Of a stretch of 64,000 nt of DNA, positions 21,802 through 33,866 are shown one piece after another. Source of the stretch: Capillidium heterosporum (taxonomy: Eukaryota; Entomophthoromycota; Entomophthoromycetes; Entomophthorales; Capillidiaceae); assembly GCA_016630905.1 (NCBI GenBank), contig WBMQ01000007.1, positions 1,240,001 to 1,304,000 of the forward strand. The letters are read 5' to 3'. The position numbers and the translations under genes were made by a program. Below the pieces are notes generated by a model that saw only the letters and a list, made by a program, of their open reading frames with translations, made no database searches and was not told where the DNA came from. The first letter of the stretch is position 1; every line of letters begins with the position of its first letter.

Positions 21802-24800
21802 CTAGTTAAAGCAACTACATCCGCATCCAGAGGGACATACCTTGGAGGTGGCGAACCACTGCTTCAAATGGTCGATATGTCCACCATGGTTACATAGAGG
21901 GCAGAAGATTGATTGACCTGAAAAGTTAGTTTCGACAAGACAAAATAAATCATACCTTTGATCATGACATTACATATAGAACATTTAGGGAGGCGACGCT
22001 GCCCATCACATTGGGTACAGTAACCTCCATTGAAAGTAGTTGTAATCTGAGTAGGTTGGGAGCATTTGAGGCATACGCTTTCGTAGCTTAAAGTCTGCGG
22101 TTGGGGAGTAGGTGGCAAAAAGCTTAATATTTCCATACGTGGTGTCAACATTCCCCATTTGTAGAGGATCTCGGCGTACAGATATCGGTAATAGGATAGC
22201 CGTTGCTCTTCCGAAGAAGTAAAGGATGCCATAGGGGGTACTTTAGTTTCACGGGCCTCAATTCCCAATGGCTTGAAAAGTGGCGGAAACATGTGCAGGC
22301 TAGGTTCCTTGGAGTGCGTTGTACTGAAACTACCGGGCCCTTCGAACCCATCTTCGACGAAATCTAAAGCATCTTGCACCATTAGACTGCCACTGGGATC
22401 GACTGTTTTAATTTCAGGAGTTTTGCTCAAGTTGTCAGGGACGTTCTGACCAAAGCTTGCCGGAAGCTCATAGGGTAAGGATTTGGAGTTGGCATCTTTC
22501 TTACCTACGGAACTTGAAATTGGTGGAGTGGTAATAAAGCTAAAGTTTCCTATAGGCAATGGCGCTGTTTTTACTAAAATGAGTTTTAGTAAAAATATCA
22601 TATTATCTTACGTGGAGGTGAAGCAGCTACGGCAGTAGCATCTATAGCAAGACTCTTGGCGTTAGCTTTCATCGCCAGTTGAGGAGGAATGGCAGGTTGA
22701 GTAACATTGCCCCACAAGGTTCGAGTAAGCGGGTTCATAAGCATAAGGGGAGATTTGTATCCATTACTGCCTAGTAGATTCACCTTGGAGCCCTTGCGGA
22801 AGAACCCGGAGCTGAAGTAGTCTTTAGGACTCTCGTACCCCAAGTTATAATTTAAAGTGTCGGAACTCGGCTGTATCTAAATAAGTTAGTATAGGATATT
22901 TTGGGATGTACCTTAAACATGGAGTCTTGTGAGTACATGGGCTCAAACTTTTTGGCTAAATCGAAGATGCATGCCAGTATGGCCAAGGTTTGGACGTCGT
23001 TGATCCTTTCAAAGTAGTGTATCCTAAATAAAAGTTAAAATATATCGATTGATTCGGCAACTCACAAACTTTGGGCTATTTTCCTTCCGAACGGATGTAT
23101 TCCCCATATCATAGGAGAAAGTGGTACTTCGCCTTTCAAATTGGCTGGTATAAGCTTCTCAGGGACCTTGAGCACCAAGAGGGCGTGGAGAAGCTTCCAA
23201 AGCTTGGCTAGGTCGCGTCGACCGTGCATCTTTGCGACTTTACGGTTGTGAGTTAGGATATCGGGTAGCGGGGCATTTAGCAGCCTGTAGGATCTAGCAA
23301 GGTTCGCGTCTGGTACGACTACACCCGGAACAGTCTTAAAATAGATCATGTTTCCAGTTTCGTTGGCTATGGGTAGTGTGGAAGACTCTAGCGATACTGG
23401 GGTCGATATAAAGATTGGGTCGGCAATCGCATCAGGCTTGTTGGGTAACCTTTGGGTGTTTGGTCGATAGAATAGAGAGGGAATTGTCAGAAGGTCATCC
23501 AAATCCTCGTTGTCTTCAGATGCGGGAGACAGATCGTCAAGTCTTCGGTTAAGAATTATCCGTGAAGGGAGGCGAGACATCGTCTTAAATAGATCTAGGG
23601 ATTCGTAGCTCCTTGGATGGGCCTGGTGCAAGACGCCCTGCAACTTTCCAGGAGCATTGTCATTGGATGGGCTGTTAATTGCCGAGTAGAAGATCATAAG
23701 CTGCCCATAAGGCCCAAAGACCCCACCGCACATCCGTGGGAATGGGACGTTGTAGTCATCGCGCTCCGTGCCGTACATCATGTCTCGAGAGTTGGGCTTG
23801 AACTTGAAATGGTTGTTGGGTTTACTTTCGGCAAAGTCTTCATCTGACATAACTGTCTCCAGATTAGTGTTACCTTCGTGAACCTTTTCCCCTAGCAGAT
23901 AGTTAATACATGCCTGTAAACAGTACTGGTTGTTTTGAGTGTGGTTGAAGGCGATCCGATACAACGTATTTGTAATTGCGCTTCGAGTTGCCATAGGAAT
24001 CATACCAGACTTCAATATGTCGAAATGGGGAGGTTCTTTGATAGGATAACTGTCTGGGAATCGGATGTTAACTCTTAAAAAGGCAGGTGTTCCATCAATA
24101 GCCCAAGGTCCATGGAGTGTGAGGGTACAGTTGCGATCAGGAACGTTAACCTTTTCGAACTTGATTCTCTTGAAATGCTTCGTGATCAAACCAAATTCAT
24201 CAGCCAGATTATTTGGAGACCATTCTTTCGGAATCTCGTTGGTAGTGGCTAAAGACCTGTTTGGACCGGGTGGTAAAAAGCCATCTCCATTTGACCAATT
24301 AGGCGAACCTTTTGGCTTCATATAGTGATGTTCTTCCTGCGCCATAGCTAAACTAGGAACCAAATGTAAACCAGAGTGGGTTGATGCGAAGCCAACATCA
24401 TTATTAGGGGGTGAACCAATAATATCAAAGAAGTCGTCTACCGATGTAGTTTGTCGGTTATTCGGCTTGATGGTTGAGGGGATGGCTACAGCTGGGGTAG
24501 AAGAGCCAAATCTTGGAAGTCGGTAAGTGAAATTATCGGCAGGTAGCTGTCGCATTTCACCTTGGTTGATACGGCATTGTGAATGTCCTACAGACTATTT
24601 TCATAAGTTTACAAATATAAAATATATTACATTAAGCTGGGATTCACCTATAGGCCATAGTCTTAGTTGCCTATCTAATGAAAATGTGACGAGCTGGAAC
24701 TCCCTTTGATCTAATAAAAACTCAGAAACTTGAATTTGAAATATAGTTACCGCTATCTAAATTATGATTTTTTCCATGGATCCGCCATAGGAATTCTTTC

Positions 24801-25919
24801 ACAATGCCGGTATGTCCTTTGTACTTGAAAACTGGCTTAGGGTCATTTTTATCCCACAGATATAAACTGGTTTCGCTACGTAAAGGTATACTTATTACAC
24901 CTCTACCAAACGGAGTGTATCTTGCCCTTCCAATCGGGAAGCTAGTGCTAATTTTGGATTGGTACGAAGATAGGTCATTTAAATTCCAAAACTAGCAATC
25001 ATTAACCAAAATAAAATTAACAAAAGCTACCTTTATAGTTTTATCGTAGGAGCAAGTCAGAAGTTCACTTTCGGACTTGGGATCCCAATTGATATTGGCT
25101 ATCTTCCGATCGTGAGCGACTATGGAATGCACCGGATTAGATCCTCTCTATTTGAGTTAGATAAAGTTTGTTAAAAAAGCTACCCTCATATCCCAGACTT
25201 TCAACTCGGATTCTTGAGCAGTTGCGATGAGGAATTCATGGGTAGGGTGGAAATCAATTTGAGAAATAGCCAAGTTCCAATTTTTCAAAGTCAATGTGGA
25301 TTTGCTAGTCTCCTGCCTCAAATCCCAAATTTTAATCGATGTATCTAGCGAAGGCTGTTCCCAGGACACAGGGGTGGAAATTAGACCAATTTATATCGGA
25401 TATGGCCCTTTCGTGTCCGGATAAGATATACTCGATGGTCTTTAGCTTTGGATTATTTAAATTCCATATTAGGCCCTCTTGGTTGTTCTAAAAACTGTTT
25501 GTTATTATGTTATAGAAAAAAGTTACTGTAGAAGCTATCCAAGTATCCTTCGAAGAATGTGGATTCCATTGTACTTCCGATACTTCCCACCTTGAAACAT
25601 AAGGCAAAGACCTAGGTTGGTCAAAGGGATTTTCTAAATCTATAATAAGCAATCCATTCCTCCTATACGTTTAGTGTATATTAGCAACTTTGCTTTAGTT
25701 TTAAAGTAGTAATTTGAAATATAAAAAAGATTACCCAGCTAGTACGATGTCTCTTTTTGAAGGTGAAATTGACATGGCGTTAACTGGCTGCTCAATTCGT
25801 ATGGATAGCTGCTGATAAAACGAATCTATCCTTTCACCATCGGTATATGTCTCACTTTGAGTGTCGAACGATTCAGCTATTGCCTTTTTCTTCAAGTCAT
25901 TTTGGGGAAGCTCAACCAT
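21802..25919 (-). CDS. MTC5: SEACAT/GATOR2 WD40-RWD-RING protein, Mtc5/Sea3 (WDR59)
   Basis: Eleven exons, from the start: 25735..25919, 25527..25662, 25184..25487, 25031..25147, 24751..24991, 24648..24710, 23066..24587, 22912..23023, 22612..22876, 21956..22573, 21802..21917; about 1225 aa. N-terminal WD40 repeats (LAGRNGLLIIDLENP, SGHERAISDINW, TSIKIWDLRQ, HPTHEFLIATAQESELKVWD) are followed by an RWD domain within the large exon (FLRVNIRFPDSYPIKEPPHF). The C-terminus is a zinc-ribbon/RING: CLKCSQ, CTQC, CSICNVMIKG, CPLCNHGGHIDHLKQWF, ending CPSGCGCSC. The Mtc5/WDR59 subunit works at the vacuole surface, regulating TORC1 in response to amino acids. One surplus base near 25351 interrupts the WD repeat ahead of LDTSIKIWDLR. 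The GTATGT in the last exon resembles a donor, but the conserved GCGC end shows that it is coding. Confidence 0.9.
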
Positions 25920-26356
25920 CTTCGAATCGATATCTTCATAAGTTTAGAAAGGTGGATTTGACGTAACAAGTTAGGCTTTGAACAAATATCAGCTGGATTT
26001 TGATTTAGGTGATTTTAATTGGATTCCAATTGGTAGCTTGTTAATACTATAGGCTATGTAAACTTGTATTTTAGTCTTGAATTAATGGAATACCTATAGT
26101 TAATAAAATATATGATTCTATGAGTATATATGTGGAAACCTGCATTAGATACTTGGCCTTTGTATAGTTAAATAGTATACTTTACTGTTCTATTCTGTTT
26201 TCACATTAAAATGAAAATATCAATAGTTAATGGTGTCATATCTCAAGATATAAATAGTAAACTACTTACTATACTTTGTTGAAGCTTATAAAATTTGAAA
26301 ATTTCAAGCATCACTTCTTTTGACAGCAATCAAATAGAGTTCAAAATTGATATCGG
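25920..26356. other. divergent intergenic region (MTC5 / SLM5)
   Basis: Holds the promoters of both genes. No defined element could be supported. Confidence 0.4.
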
Positions 26357-27847
26357 ATGGTGTTTAGACTAGCAAACTTAACTTTCAAGAGGCAGATTCA
26401 CACCCACAACATCCGACACATCTTGAACAGCGGTATCAAATCTGAAGTTCCAATTGAAGGGTGGGTAAAGAGTGTCCGTAAACAGAAAAGGTATTGGTTT
26501 ATAGAACTCAACGATGGCTCTACCAAGGAAAATTTACAACTTATTGTCAACCCTGAAAGTTTAAATGAAACTGATAAAAAGTAATTATTTTTGTAAATTT
26601 CTTTTAATTGTGTTTTATAGTATTAGTTTGGGCTGTAGTTTAAAGGTATTGGGCGACGTAGTAGCTAGCAGAGGCCAACAAAATTTAGAATTGCAAGTAA
26701 AGGACCTAAAAGTTTTAGGTACTTGCTGCCCTGAGGTAATTTTTTACCTATATACGATGCTGATGAAGCATAGATATATCCATTGCAAAAGCAGAAGAAA
26801 GGGCATACAAACGAATACCTGAGAGAAGTAGGATATATCAGGCCGAGGACAACTACTATGAGCTCAATTTTGAGAGCTAGATCGGTTTTGGTCAATACAA
26901 TTTTTAATACTTTAAATGTAAGTTTAGCAATTGTGCATCTATACCTATATTTTACTTTTTAGGGTTTGGACTACATTAATGTTCCCACACCTGTTTTGAC
27001 ATCCCATGACTGTGAAGGAGGTGGTGATGTATTTAAGGTAGTCACAACTACTGGTGAACCCTACTTTCCAACTTCAGCGTACTTAACGGTCTCGACTCAG
27101 CTGCACCTGGAACTTATGGCTGCTTCCATACGTAACGTCTATACCCTTACTCCTACATTTAGAGCTGAGAAATCAGACACAAGCCGACATCTATCCGAGT
27201 TTTCTATGCTGGAGATCGAAGCTAGTTTTATTGAAAGCCTCGAGCCTTTGTTACAACTTTCGGAGCACCTTGTCAAAAAATGCTGTGCTGATGTCTTGAG
27301 AGAATGTCCCAAAGAATTGGAGCACTTTTCCCAATCCGAGCCTATCCTACCTTCATTACTAGAGGACGTCGTCCAAAAATCGTTCCCTCGTGTAACCTAC
27401 CGAGAAGCTATCGCGATAGTCAACGGACATAGCTCCTTAGCGAAACTTGAATTTGGTGATAACTTGAACAGCGAAGCTGAGAAGTTTTTAGCTACCGAAC
27501 ATTTCAAGCTTCCTGTTTTCGTTACCAACTACCCCAAGGCTCAAAAACCGTTCTACATGAAGGAGTGCTATGACGATGAATCGATCGTTGAAAACTTTGA
27601 CCTTTTGCTGCCGTACGTCGGTGAGTTAGTTGGCGGGTCTTTAAGGGAATCCAACTACGATAAACTTAAAGCGAGAATGGAAGGTATAACCGGGTTGGAT
27701 TGGTATTTGAACTTGAGACAGTTTGGAACGGCAGATCATGGAGGCTTTGGCTTGGGTTTGGAGCGGTTGATCCAGTTTGTTACTGGTACTAAGCACATAA
27801 GAGACCTTTCACCCTACCCGAGACATTTTGGTACTTGCAGATATTGA
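26357..27847 (+). CDS. SLM5: asparaginyl-tRNA synthetase, mitochondrial type
   Basis: Four exons, 26357..26580, 26621..26735, 26774..26917, 26963..27847; 455 aa. A basic, Arg-rich N-terminus (MVFRLANLTFKRQIHTHNIR) looks like a mitochondrial import signal. It is followed by an OB-fold anticodon-binding domain (IEGWVKSVRKQKRYWFIELN) and a class IIb catalytic core: YPLQKQKKGHTNEYLREV, motif 2 in TPTFRAEKSDTSRHLSEF, and motif 3 GFGLGLERLIQFVTG. The short single-domain size and lack of a eukaryotic cytosolic extension match the mitochondrial enzyme. It charges mitochondrial tRNA-Asn. All exon phases close with no frame problems. The second exon ends at CCPE, just before the conserved YPLQK block. 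Confidence 0.92.
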
Positions 27848-28659
27848 TCATCCTCCGACATTATAGAAAATCTATATGTGTTATCATAGAATTAGATTAA
27901 ATTTTCTGGTTTCTACATTTGAAGTTTATTTGATTTTATTTACACTGTATAGCTTGGTGTTAGATATACTATCCAACATTATAACCTTTCACCGGTCAAT
28001 AGCCTGGCTATCACTATTGTTCTAAAGATTCTACTTTCCTAGTCGCTTTTTAATTTCGACTATACTTTGCTTTATATATATCTCTATCGATCTTATGAAT
28101 TACTATATTTAACATTGCCTCATGTATATAGCTTAAAACAATAGGATAGTAATTATATGAAATTTAGAAATTGTCAAATATATGTACAGTTATCCTCGTA
28201 TGCTATTGAATATTAGTTTGGATTCATATATACTTTTTATATTACCAACTTTAAGTAGTTTTATCACAAAGGATTCTCGATATCTAATGTAGATCCAATC
28301 TCAATACCTCTATCGTTTACAGAAAAATAGGATAATTGGAAAGATAATATAATATCAAATACAAAGTTGCAATTGTTTATAATATATATAAATTAAGTAT
28401 CGGTAAATAGAATGCTATACTCCATATAACCTTTATATTAAATGCATTCTAATGACGAATGATTATATAATATCGTTTAGTGTATGAAAATTCAATTACT
28501 GTAAAGCTTTATTTTGGCATTTTAGAAGATAGTAACTTTTAAGCATACTTTAAACAAAATAGTTATACGTAAGCACAATACCAATAAACCATTTGAGCTA
28601 CTAGCGATACTGTAAAGCTTAAGTTTAAAAGAGATCCGACTGATGCTATATCAATAAAC
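27848..28659. other. convergent intergenic region, nothing recognised
   Basis: About 0.8 kb, very AT-rich, between two convergent genes. No credible frame or RNA was found. Confidence 0.5.
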
Positions 28660-29534
28660 TTAAAAGTCCATGTCGTGGTAATTGTCGTCATCCATCTCTT
28701 TCTTGACCTGGGTATCCGTATCGGATTCATTCCCTTCGTTCAGATCATCATCAGCCTCTCTATCCACTTGTCCTAAGTTTTGGGCGTGAATGGTGCTACC
28801 TTTAGTACCTTCATGGTACGAGCCTTGTCCCATAGCTTCATAACTGTCATCACCTTGAAGGCGAGATGATACACGTGAATCAGCCCTATCTCCTCGTGGA
28901 GAACCAATCGGTGATGAAGCTTCACGGTATGGGTCATATGCACTTTCGTTGTTGAGGTACTCATCACGAGCTTGGTCTCGATTTGTGAATAGGCCGACGT
29001 TTTTGGAGGCCTTGGGGACATTTGAGAAGGGATTGTGGAGGCTATCATTTGTTGCATTCATCTTACTCATGCTAACAGCCATCTTTACAATGTTATTTAA
29101 GGCTTTAAAGCAAAATTACCTGGAATTTATGCTTGATTCTTCCTATCTCATTAATAATGCTCGTTAGCGCTTTATGCAGGGCAGCAGTAGGTTCAATTGT
29201 ATCCTCAGTTTGAATGTAGAGTTCTAGGTAATGTTTTAAAGGATGGGGGAGCTTGTACCCAGCAAAAATAACTCTAGGGTCTTTGTGAAGTTCCCTATGG
29301 AAATGCGTTTAAAAACATTGCACTTGTAATGAAAATGAACAATAAACTCTATACATTTTAAGCATATTTCCAATTGTATGGTCTTCACGGTTGATTCGAA
29401 AAACAAGGCTGTTTCTCATTCCCTCCACTGGTCCTACAATTTCAAATCTAAAATTGAGTCTTTGTAAAATAAAAACCTTACTTCTTTTCATCATCGGGTA
29501 GAAGAAAAATGTCAAACCGTTCTGGAGCGTTCAT
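28660..29534 (-). CDS. RPB11: RNA polymerase II subunit Rpb11, with an optional acidic C-terminal exon
   Basis: Exons 29482..29534, 29355..29447 and 29120..29294 encode the normal Rpb11 fold (MNAPERFDIFLLPDDEKK, then REDHTIGNMLKMELHKDPRV, ending EIGRIKHKFQ). If the next GT is read through, translation stops at TAA 29105-29107 and gives a canonical-size protein of about 111 aa. If GTAATT...TGTAAAG (29083-29119) is spliced, it joins in frame to 28660..29082. This adds 140 residues that are polar, Ser/Asp/Glu-rich and disordered, ending DDDNYHDMDF, for a total of 247 aa. Rpb11 pairs with Rpb3 in the core polymerase. The tail exon opens with an ATG, so it could instead be a separate downstream protein. 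The core identification is firm; the form of the 3' part is unresolved. Confidence 0.8.
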
Positions 29535-30079
29535 CTTAGTGTACCAGTCTTCTTATCCGCCAACTTATTCTGAGGTAGAAATCTCTAAACAAAGGACGAG
29601 AACTACCTGACGCATAGAACAATTCCTTTATAACTGCAATCGCCAAAAGGAGTTTTATTGGTTCTAAGCCAATTTTTGAGAATCTTTGAAGTTTAGGCTT
29701 TTCAACTAGGAAAGTAAAATGTGCCAGATTGATGTGCGACTAATATGGCACTACCCCGATCCTAATTATTAGTCTTATAGCTCTAAATAAAACTCAGTAT
29801 TCTAGACTTATAAAACAGAACAGAGTGCAAAGCATTATTCATAAAGCTCCAAATATACTGCCTCATAATTAAGAGTAAGAGCTATAGTAGTTTGCATTTA
29901 ATTAGGAATTTTAGGAGCCATCCTACAGCCAATTCCTCTATTAGACCTTCAAAAGTTAGCCAATTAGCTTCTGCTTTCAAAGTCCTTCGAATATATTCGA
30001 GAATATTTTCTCAAGATCCAAGCTCAGATATTTAACTGAGAAAGATTAAAGTTCAGGTCGGAACTTCCCACTTACCAAG
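29535..30079. other. divergent intergenic region (RPB11 / ZNF277-like)
   Basis: Promoter region of two divergent genes. Nothing specific identified. Confidence 0.4.
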
Positions 30080-31754
30080 ATGAGTAAAGATATCAAGCCC
30101 AAAGTTATCAACTACTCAGATGTACTTAAGAAGGACTTGAGTGCCGAAGCCAAACCATTTGCCCCCAAATCTGCCCCAACTCTTGAATCGATAGCAAAGC
30201 CCACTAACACTGCCACCAAACCTACCCCCGCTAGCAGAGGATGGGAGCCTAGTAAGGATAAGGATAGATACGCCTCCTTCAACAAGAAGTCTACCGCCAA
30301 GAAGGAAAACAAATCGGAATTTAAAACTTTCAGCCAAACTGATGTAAAAGATAGAGCTAAAGCAGAAGAGAACGATAGGAAGAGTTCTTCAGATGAGGAG
30401 AGTGAGGATGAAAACTCGTTTCCAGCTATTTACGAGAAGATTGACGTAAAATGCCCTTTCACCAACTGTACCTTGGATGCAAACGTCAACGAGTTAGCTG
30501 AGTTAAACCCTCACTTCAAAACTGTACATAAATTGAATTTTAAGAACATCCACCACATGATAACCAATCTGCAAAAGTATCTCAACTTCTGGCAGGAGCG
30601 CATAAAGGATTTAGATGAAGAAGGCTTGAAAGCTCTGCTTTCCAAGAAAGAAGGTAAATTCTAAGATCAATTCAAATACTAATTTTTAGATTACTTTGTA
30701 ATTGACCCCATCTTGATTGAATTCGATAGCGAGAAGCGTGTAGAGTTGCAGCAGGAGCGCACTAAAGAGATCCTAGAAATTCAAACCAAGGAGCGAGAGA
30801 CCGAATGGTTAGAACCTTACAAGTGCCTCTTCTGCAGCAAGGTCCAAGCCAACAAGCACGAGCTGCTTAACCACATGTTCCAAGTGCACGGGTTCAATAT
30901 TGGGCTCCCCGACAACCTTGTCAACCTCTCCACTTTCCTGGAGGTACTTAAATCCAAATTGGAAAAGGACATGTGCTTGTACTGCGAAAAGTACTTCACC
31001 GATGCCGTTGTCCTGCGCAAGCACATGCGTAAGAAGAAGCACTTCAAGGTCCATCCTAAGAACCACTACTACGATCAATTTTACGTTGTTAATTACGCCC
31101 AGCCCGGCAAAGGTTGGGAGAATATTGAGTTGGAGCAGCTGAAGAGTGACGACGAGAAGGATGGTCCTGCTTGGGAAGAATGGGATGAGTACGAGGATGA
31201 GACGACCAAAAGCCTTTTCGACAACCAAACCTTTGATAACCCTCAGTTGGCTATGAACCATCTGAAGCTCACCTATAAGTTCGACCTCCTCAAGATCAAG
31301 GAGCAGCTAGGTAACATTTAAACTTTAAAATCTTTTATCAACTCTAACTTGCAAAAAATTAGATCTCAACTTCTACCAAATGGTTTCTTTCATCAATTAC
31401 ATCCGCCAACGCACCCAAGATTTGAAGTGTGTGGCCTGTGAAGCACAAGTTGAAGACAGCGAAGCCCTCAAATCCCACTACCTCGATTCCCAATGCTTAA
31501 CCGATTTAGTAACTAAGGATAAGGAGTCATGGGCCTGGGATAACCCCGAGTACCTGCAGCCGGTTATTGAGAACGACCCATTACTCATTTACTTTGACTC
31601 CTTTGACGATCAAGAGAAAGAGACCGAATCCGACCTAGCCCTTTCCCAAAAACTTATGTACGCCAAGTTGGCTGAGATGCCCCCCAGTAAGTCTGAGGTC
31701 CAACCCGATGTCCCTAAGTACAAGAAGGATATGGAAAAGGAAGTTAGCCATTGA
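30080..31754 (+). CDS. ZNF277-family C2H2 zinc-finger protein
   Basis: Three exons, 30080..30653, 30690..31310, 31363..31754; 528 aa. The N-terminal 110 residues are low-complexity and charged (Lys/Ser/Glu). A first finger-like motif CPFTNCTLDANVNEL...H..VH lies near residues 125-155. A second finger pair, CLFCSKVQANKHELLNHMFQ-VH and CLYCEKYFTDAVVLRKHMRK, frames the ZNF277 hallmark GLPDNLV, followed by YDQFYVVNY and GKGWE. A further CVACEAQVEDSEALKSHY finger lies in the last exon, whose C-terminus is acidic. ZNF277 homologues bind ribosomal protein uS5 and have also been linked to chromatin regulation. No frame problems. An AATAAA-like signal follows the stop by about 15 bases. Confidence 0.82.
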
Positions 31755-31901
31755 TTTTATATAAATAGAAAATAAAGAAGTTAAATTAAATGTTTTGGAT
31801 CTTATTAGCTTTTAATTTATAATGCTATGTAATACTTTGTCGTAGGCACTCCTATCTTACACTTTATCTGACTTTGACTACTACTATTCCAAACTAGTAC
31901 A

Positions 31902-33215
31902 TCAAGCTGAAAAATCTACATACCTATAGCCACTTGATGAACTGCCACTCCTATGATGGTTCTGGCCCGAACCTCGGCCCTCCCTCGCTTGCGTATTATG
32001 ATGGATATCGGAATTGGAAGCCTCATCAAGTAACCAGAGGTCGATATCGGTAAATGACTCCAGTTTGTTACTCTCTCCCTTTACTCTCTGATGTACTTGT
32101 TCTCACCTTCCGCTTAGGGAACCTCCAGTACTTGATCATAATCATTGATGTTACTAATACCATTAGCGCTATCGTCGTTAGTAAAAATATCAAAGTCGTA
32201 GAGTAGTGCAACCAGTTGTTTAACGTGTCTATTTTAGGTACCGACAACACTAGCATGTAGAGAAGTAGCCCTAAACTTATCACCCATAGTACGAGGAATC
32301 CAGGTACGATTATCAAGCTGGGTTTTACTACCTACATTCAAATATCTTATTAGTAGGACTGGCTAAGAAAAAGGTACCGATTGGTAAGCTAGTAACAGGA
32401 ATGCTAAAGTAGCGATGGACCAGGTAATCATATCCTTCAGCCGAGGAGCATACTTACTCTTAGGGATGTAGAGGTGAGTAGGATAGGGAAGGAGTACGAT
32501 GAACGTAGCTAGGATCAACAAAATTGAAGATATCAAATCATTGAACTGGGAAGTTTGAAAGTCAAAGTAGTTGGCTCCCAACTTACGGTACTGCGACCAA
32601 ACCATCTTGGAACGTAGTGGTTGGTAGATTAGTATTATGGAGATGAGTTCCAAATTGCGAAATAGGAGGATTAATATCTCCAGTACTAGTAGAGGCAATA
32701 CAGGTGCTTTGATTAACTATTTAAAAATTAGAGTACATGTATTAGTGAATGAAGTTAGATGTTAATTTTAACAAAATTGGAAGGTACAAGGCTTACCAGA
32801 CATCGCACCAAAGTGTTTCCTAAAAGTACAATCGCCCCATAGATACGAAACCACAGTGCCAAATCCCACATACGACTGTTGTTGTAGAAACTTGCCAAGT
32901 TTCCCATGAAGACTACGACTATATAAGCTATGGTGATGGTGAGAGATTGCGAAAAAATCTGTTGATCTTCGGAGTAGTAATATATCGTGGTACATAACTC
33001 TAAGGTCAAACTTGGTAAAATGAGTATAGAAAGTTTGAGAGCCGTTTCCAAAGGAGTGCTTAGAAGCTATTTTTGTCAGTTTAAAAGTTGAAATTAGGGA
33101 ATTTTACCTTTAATATGAAGTTGATACTAACTTCTGACTTGGTAATGGAATGGGATATCGTTGAAGTTTCTTGGTGGTGAATAAATTCAGGTTCGGGCTC
33201 TTGAGTTGAAAGCAT
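31902..33215 (-). CDS. multi-spanning membrane protein of unknown family
   Basis: Five exons from the start: 33108..33215, 32797..33066, 32378..32716, 32107..32331, 31902..32072; 370 aa. After a polar 45-residue N-terminus there are about eight hydrophobic helices (for example LSILILPSLTLELCTTIYYY, TLAFLLLAYQS and LIFLLTTIALMVLVTSMIMI), then a cytosolic-looking basic and Ser/His/Gly-rich tail. The helix count and soluble tail are compatible with a receptor or transporter, but no signature motif is recognised. The last intron (32073-32106, 34 nt) rests on frame and composition only. A possible further intron at GTATGTAG after GGCTAT was not used, because the frame stops soon after. The gene lies close to a clear seven-helix receptor gene. 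A TATATAA element lies just upstream. Confidence 0.6.
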
Positions 33216-33230
33216 GGTGATAAATCGCTC

Positions 33231-33237
33231 TTATATA
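33231..33237 (-). promoter_or_regulatory. TATA box of membrane-protein gene
   Basis: TATATAA on the minus strand, about 20 bases upstream of the ATG at 33215. The close spacing implies a very short leader or an alternative start. Confidence 0.35.
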
Positions 33238-33866
33238 CGCTCTATAACTATGAAAGACTCATATCTCTGAATAAACCCGGTCCTTATAGTTGACGAAATA
33301 GTAATAAAAAACTCCTTTTTGTTGGTACTGGTGTATATTTTGATGTTGAAGGTGATGGAATTTGTAGTAAACTCCGCTTTGTGACACTTTTCAAGGGCTT
33401 TTGAAATTTGTAGAATTTGGAATTTAGGCTTGACGTCACAAAAAACTCTAATTGGGCTGAGGCACTAATATTTTATAATCGGGCGTATATAGTTTGAAAG
33501 AGACATATTAAGCCTTTGGATACTACCTAATATGATTTATAGTATGGTGGCTAATATAAGTGTTTGTATTCCAATGTAAACCTTATATCACCATCATCTT
33601 ATACTTTGAACTCGTTATGCACTAAACTTCAAAGAATTCACTCCATCCAAAGAGATGAAATAGCAACTCTTATTTATAACTATATGAGTACTTCAATTGA
33701 TAGATAGTAAAAATTATATAAACATACCTAAAAATATTTTTATAACCAGCCCTCTTAATTATCTTCTATACTGATGAGAGAAAAACTGAATCTTGGAAAA
33801 CTCGGAAATATTTCAAAGCAAAAGAATTTGATATATATCTAAATTTAAACTACCAATTTATTTTAT
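33238..33866. other. intergenic, nothing recognised
   Basis: AT-rich, between two genes on the same strand. No supportable feature. Confidence 0.45.

Noticed and set aside
21802-21865. GTATGT near the end of MTC5 as a splice donor with a final exon at the CAGAG site.
   Set aside because: Unspliced reading gives the conserved CPSGCGCSC terminus of WDR59 proteins.
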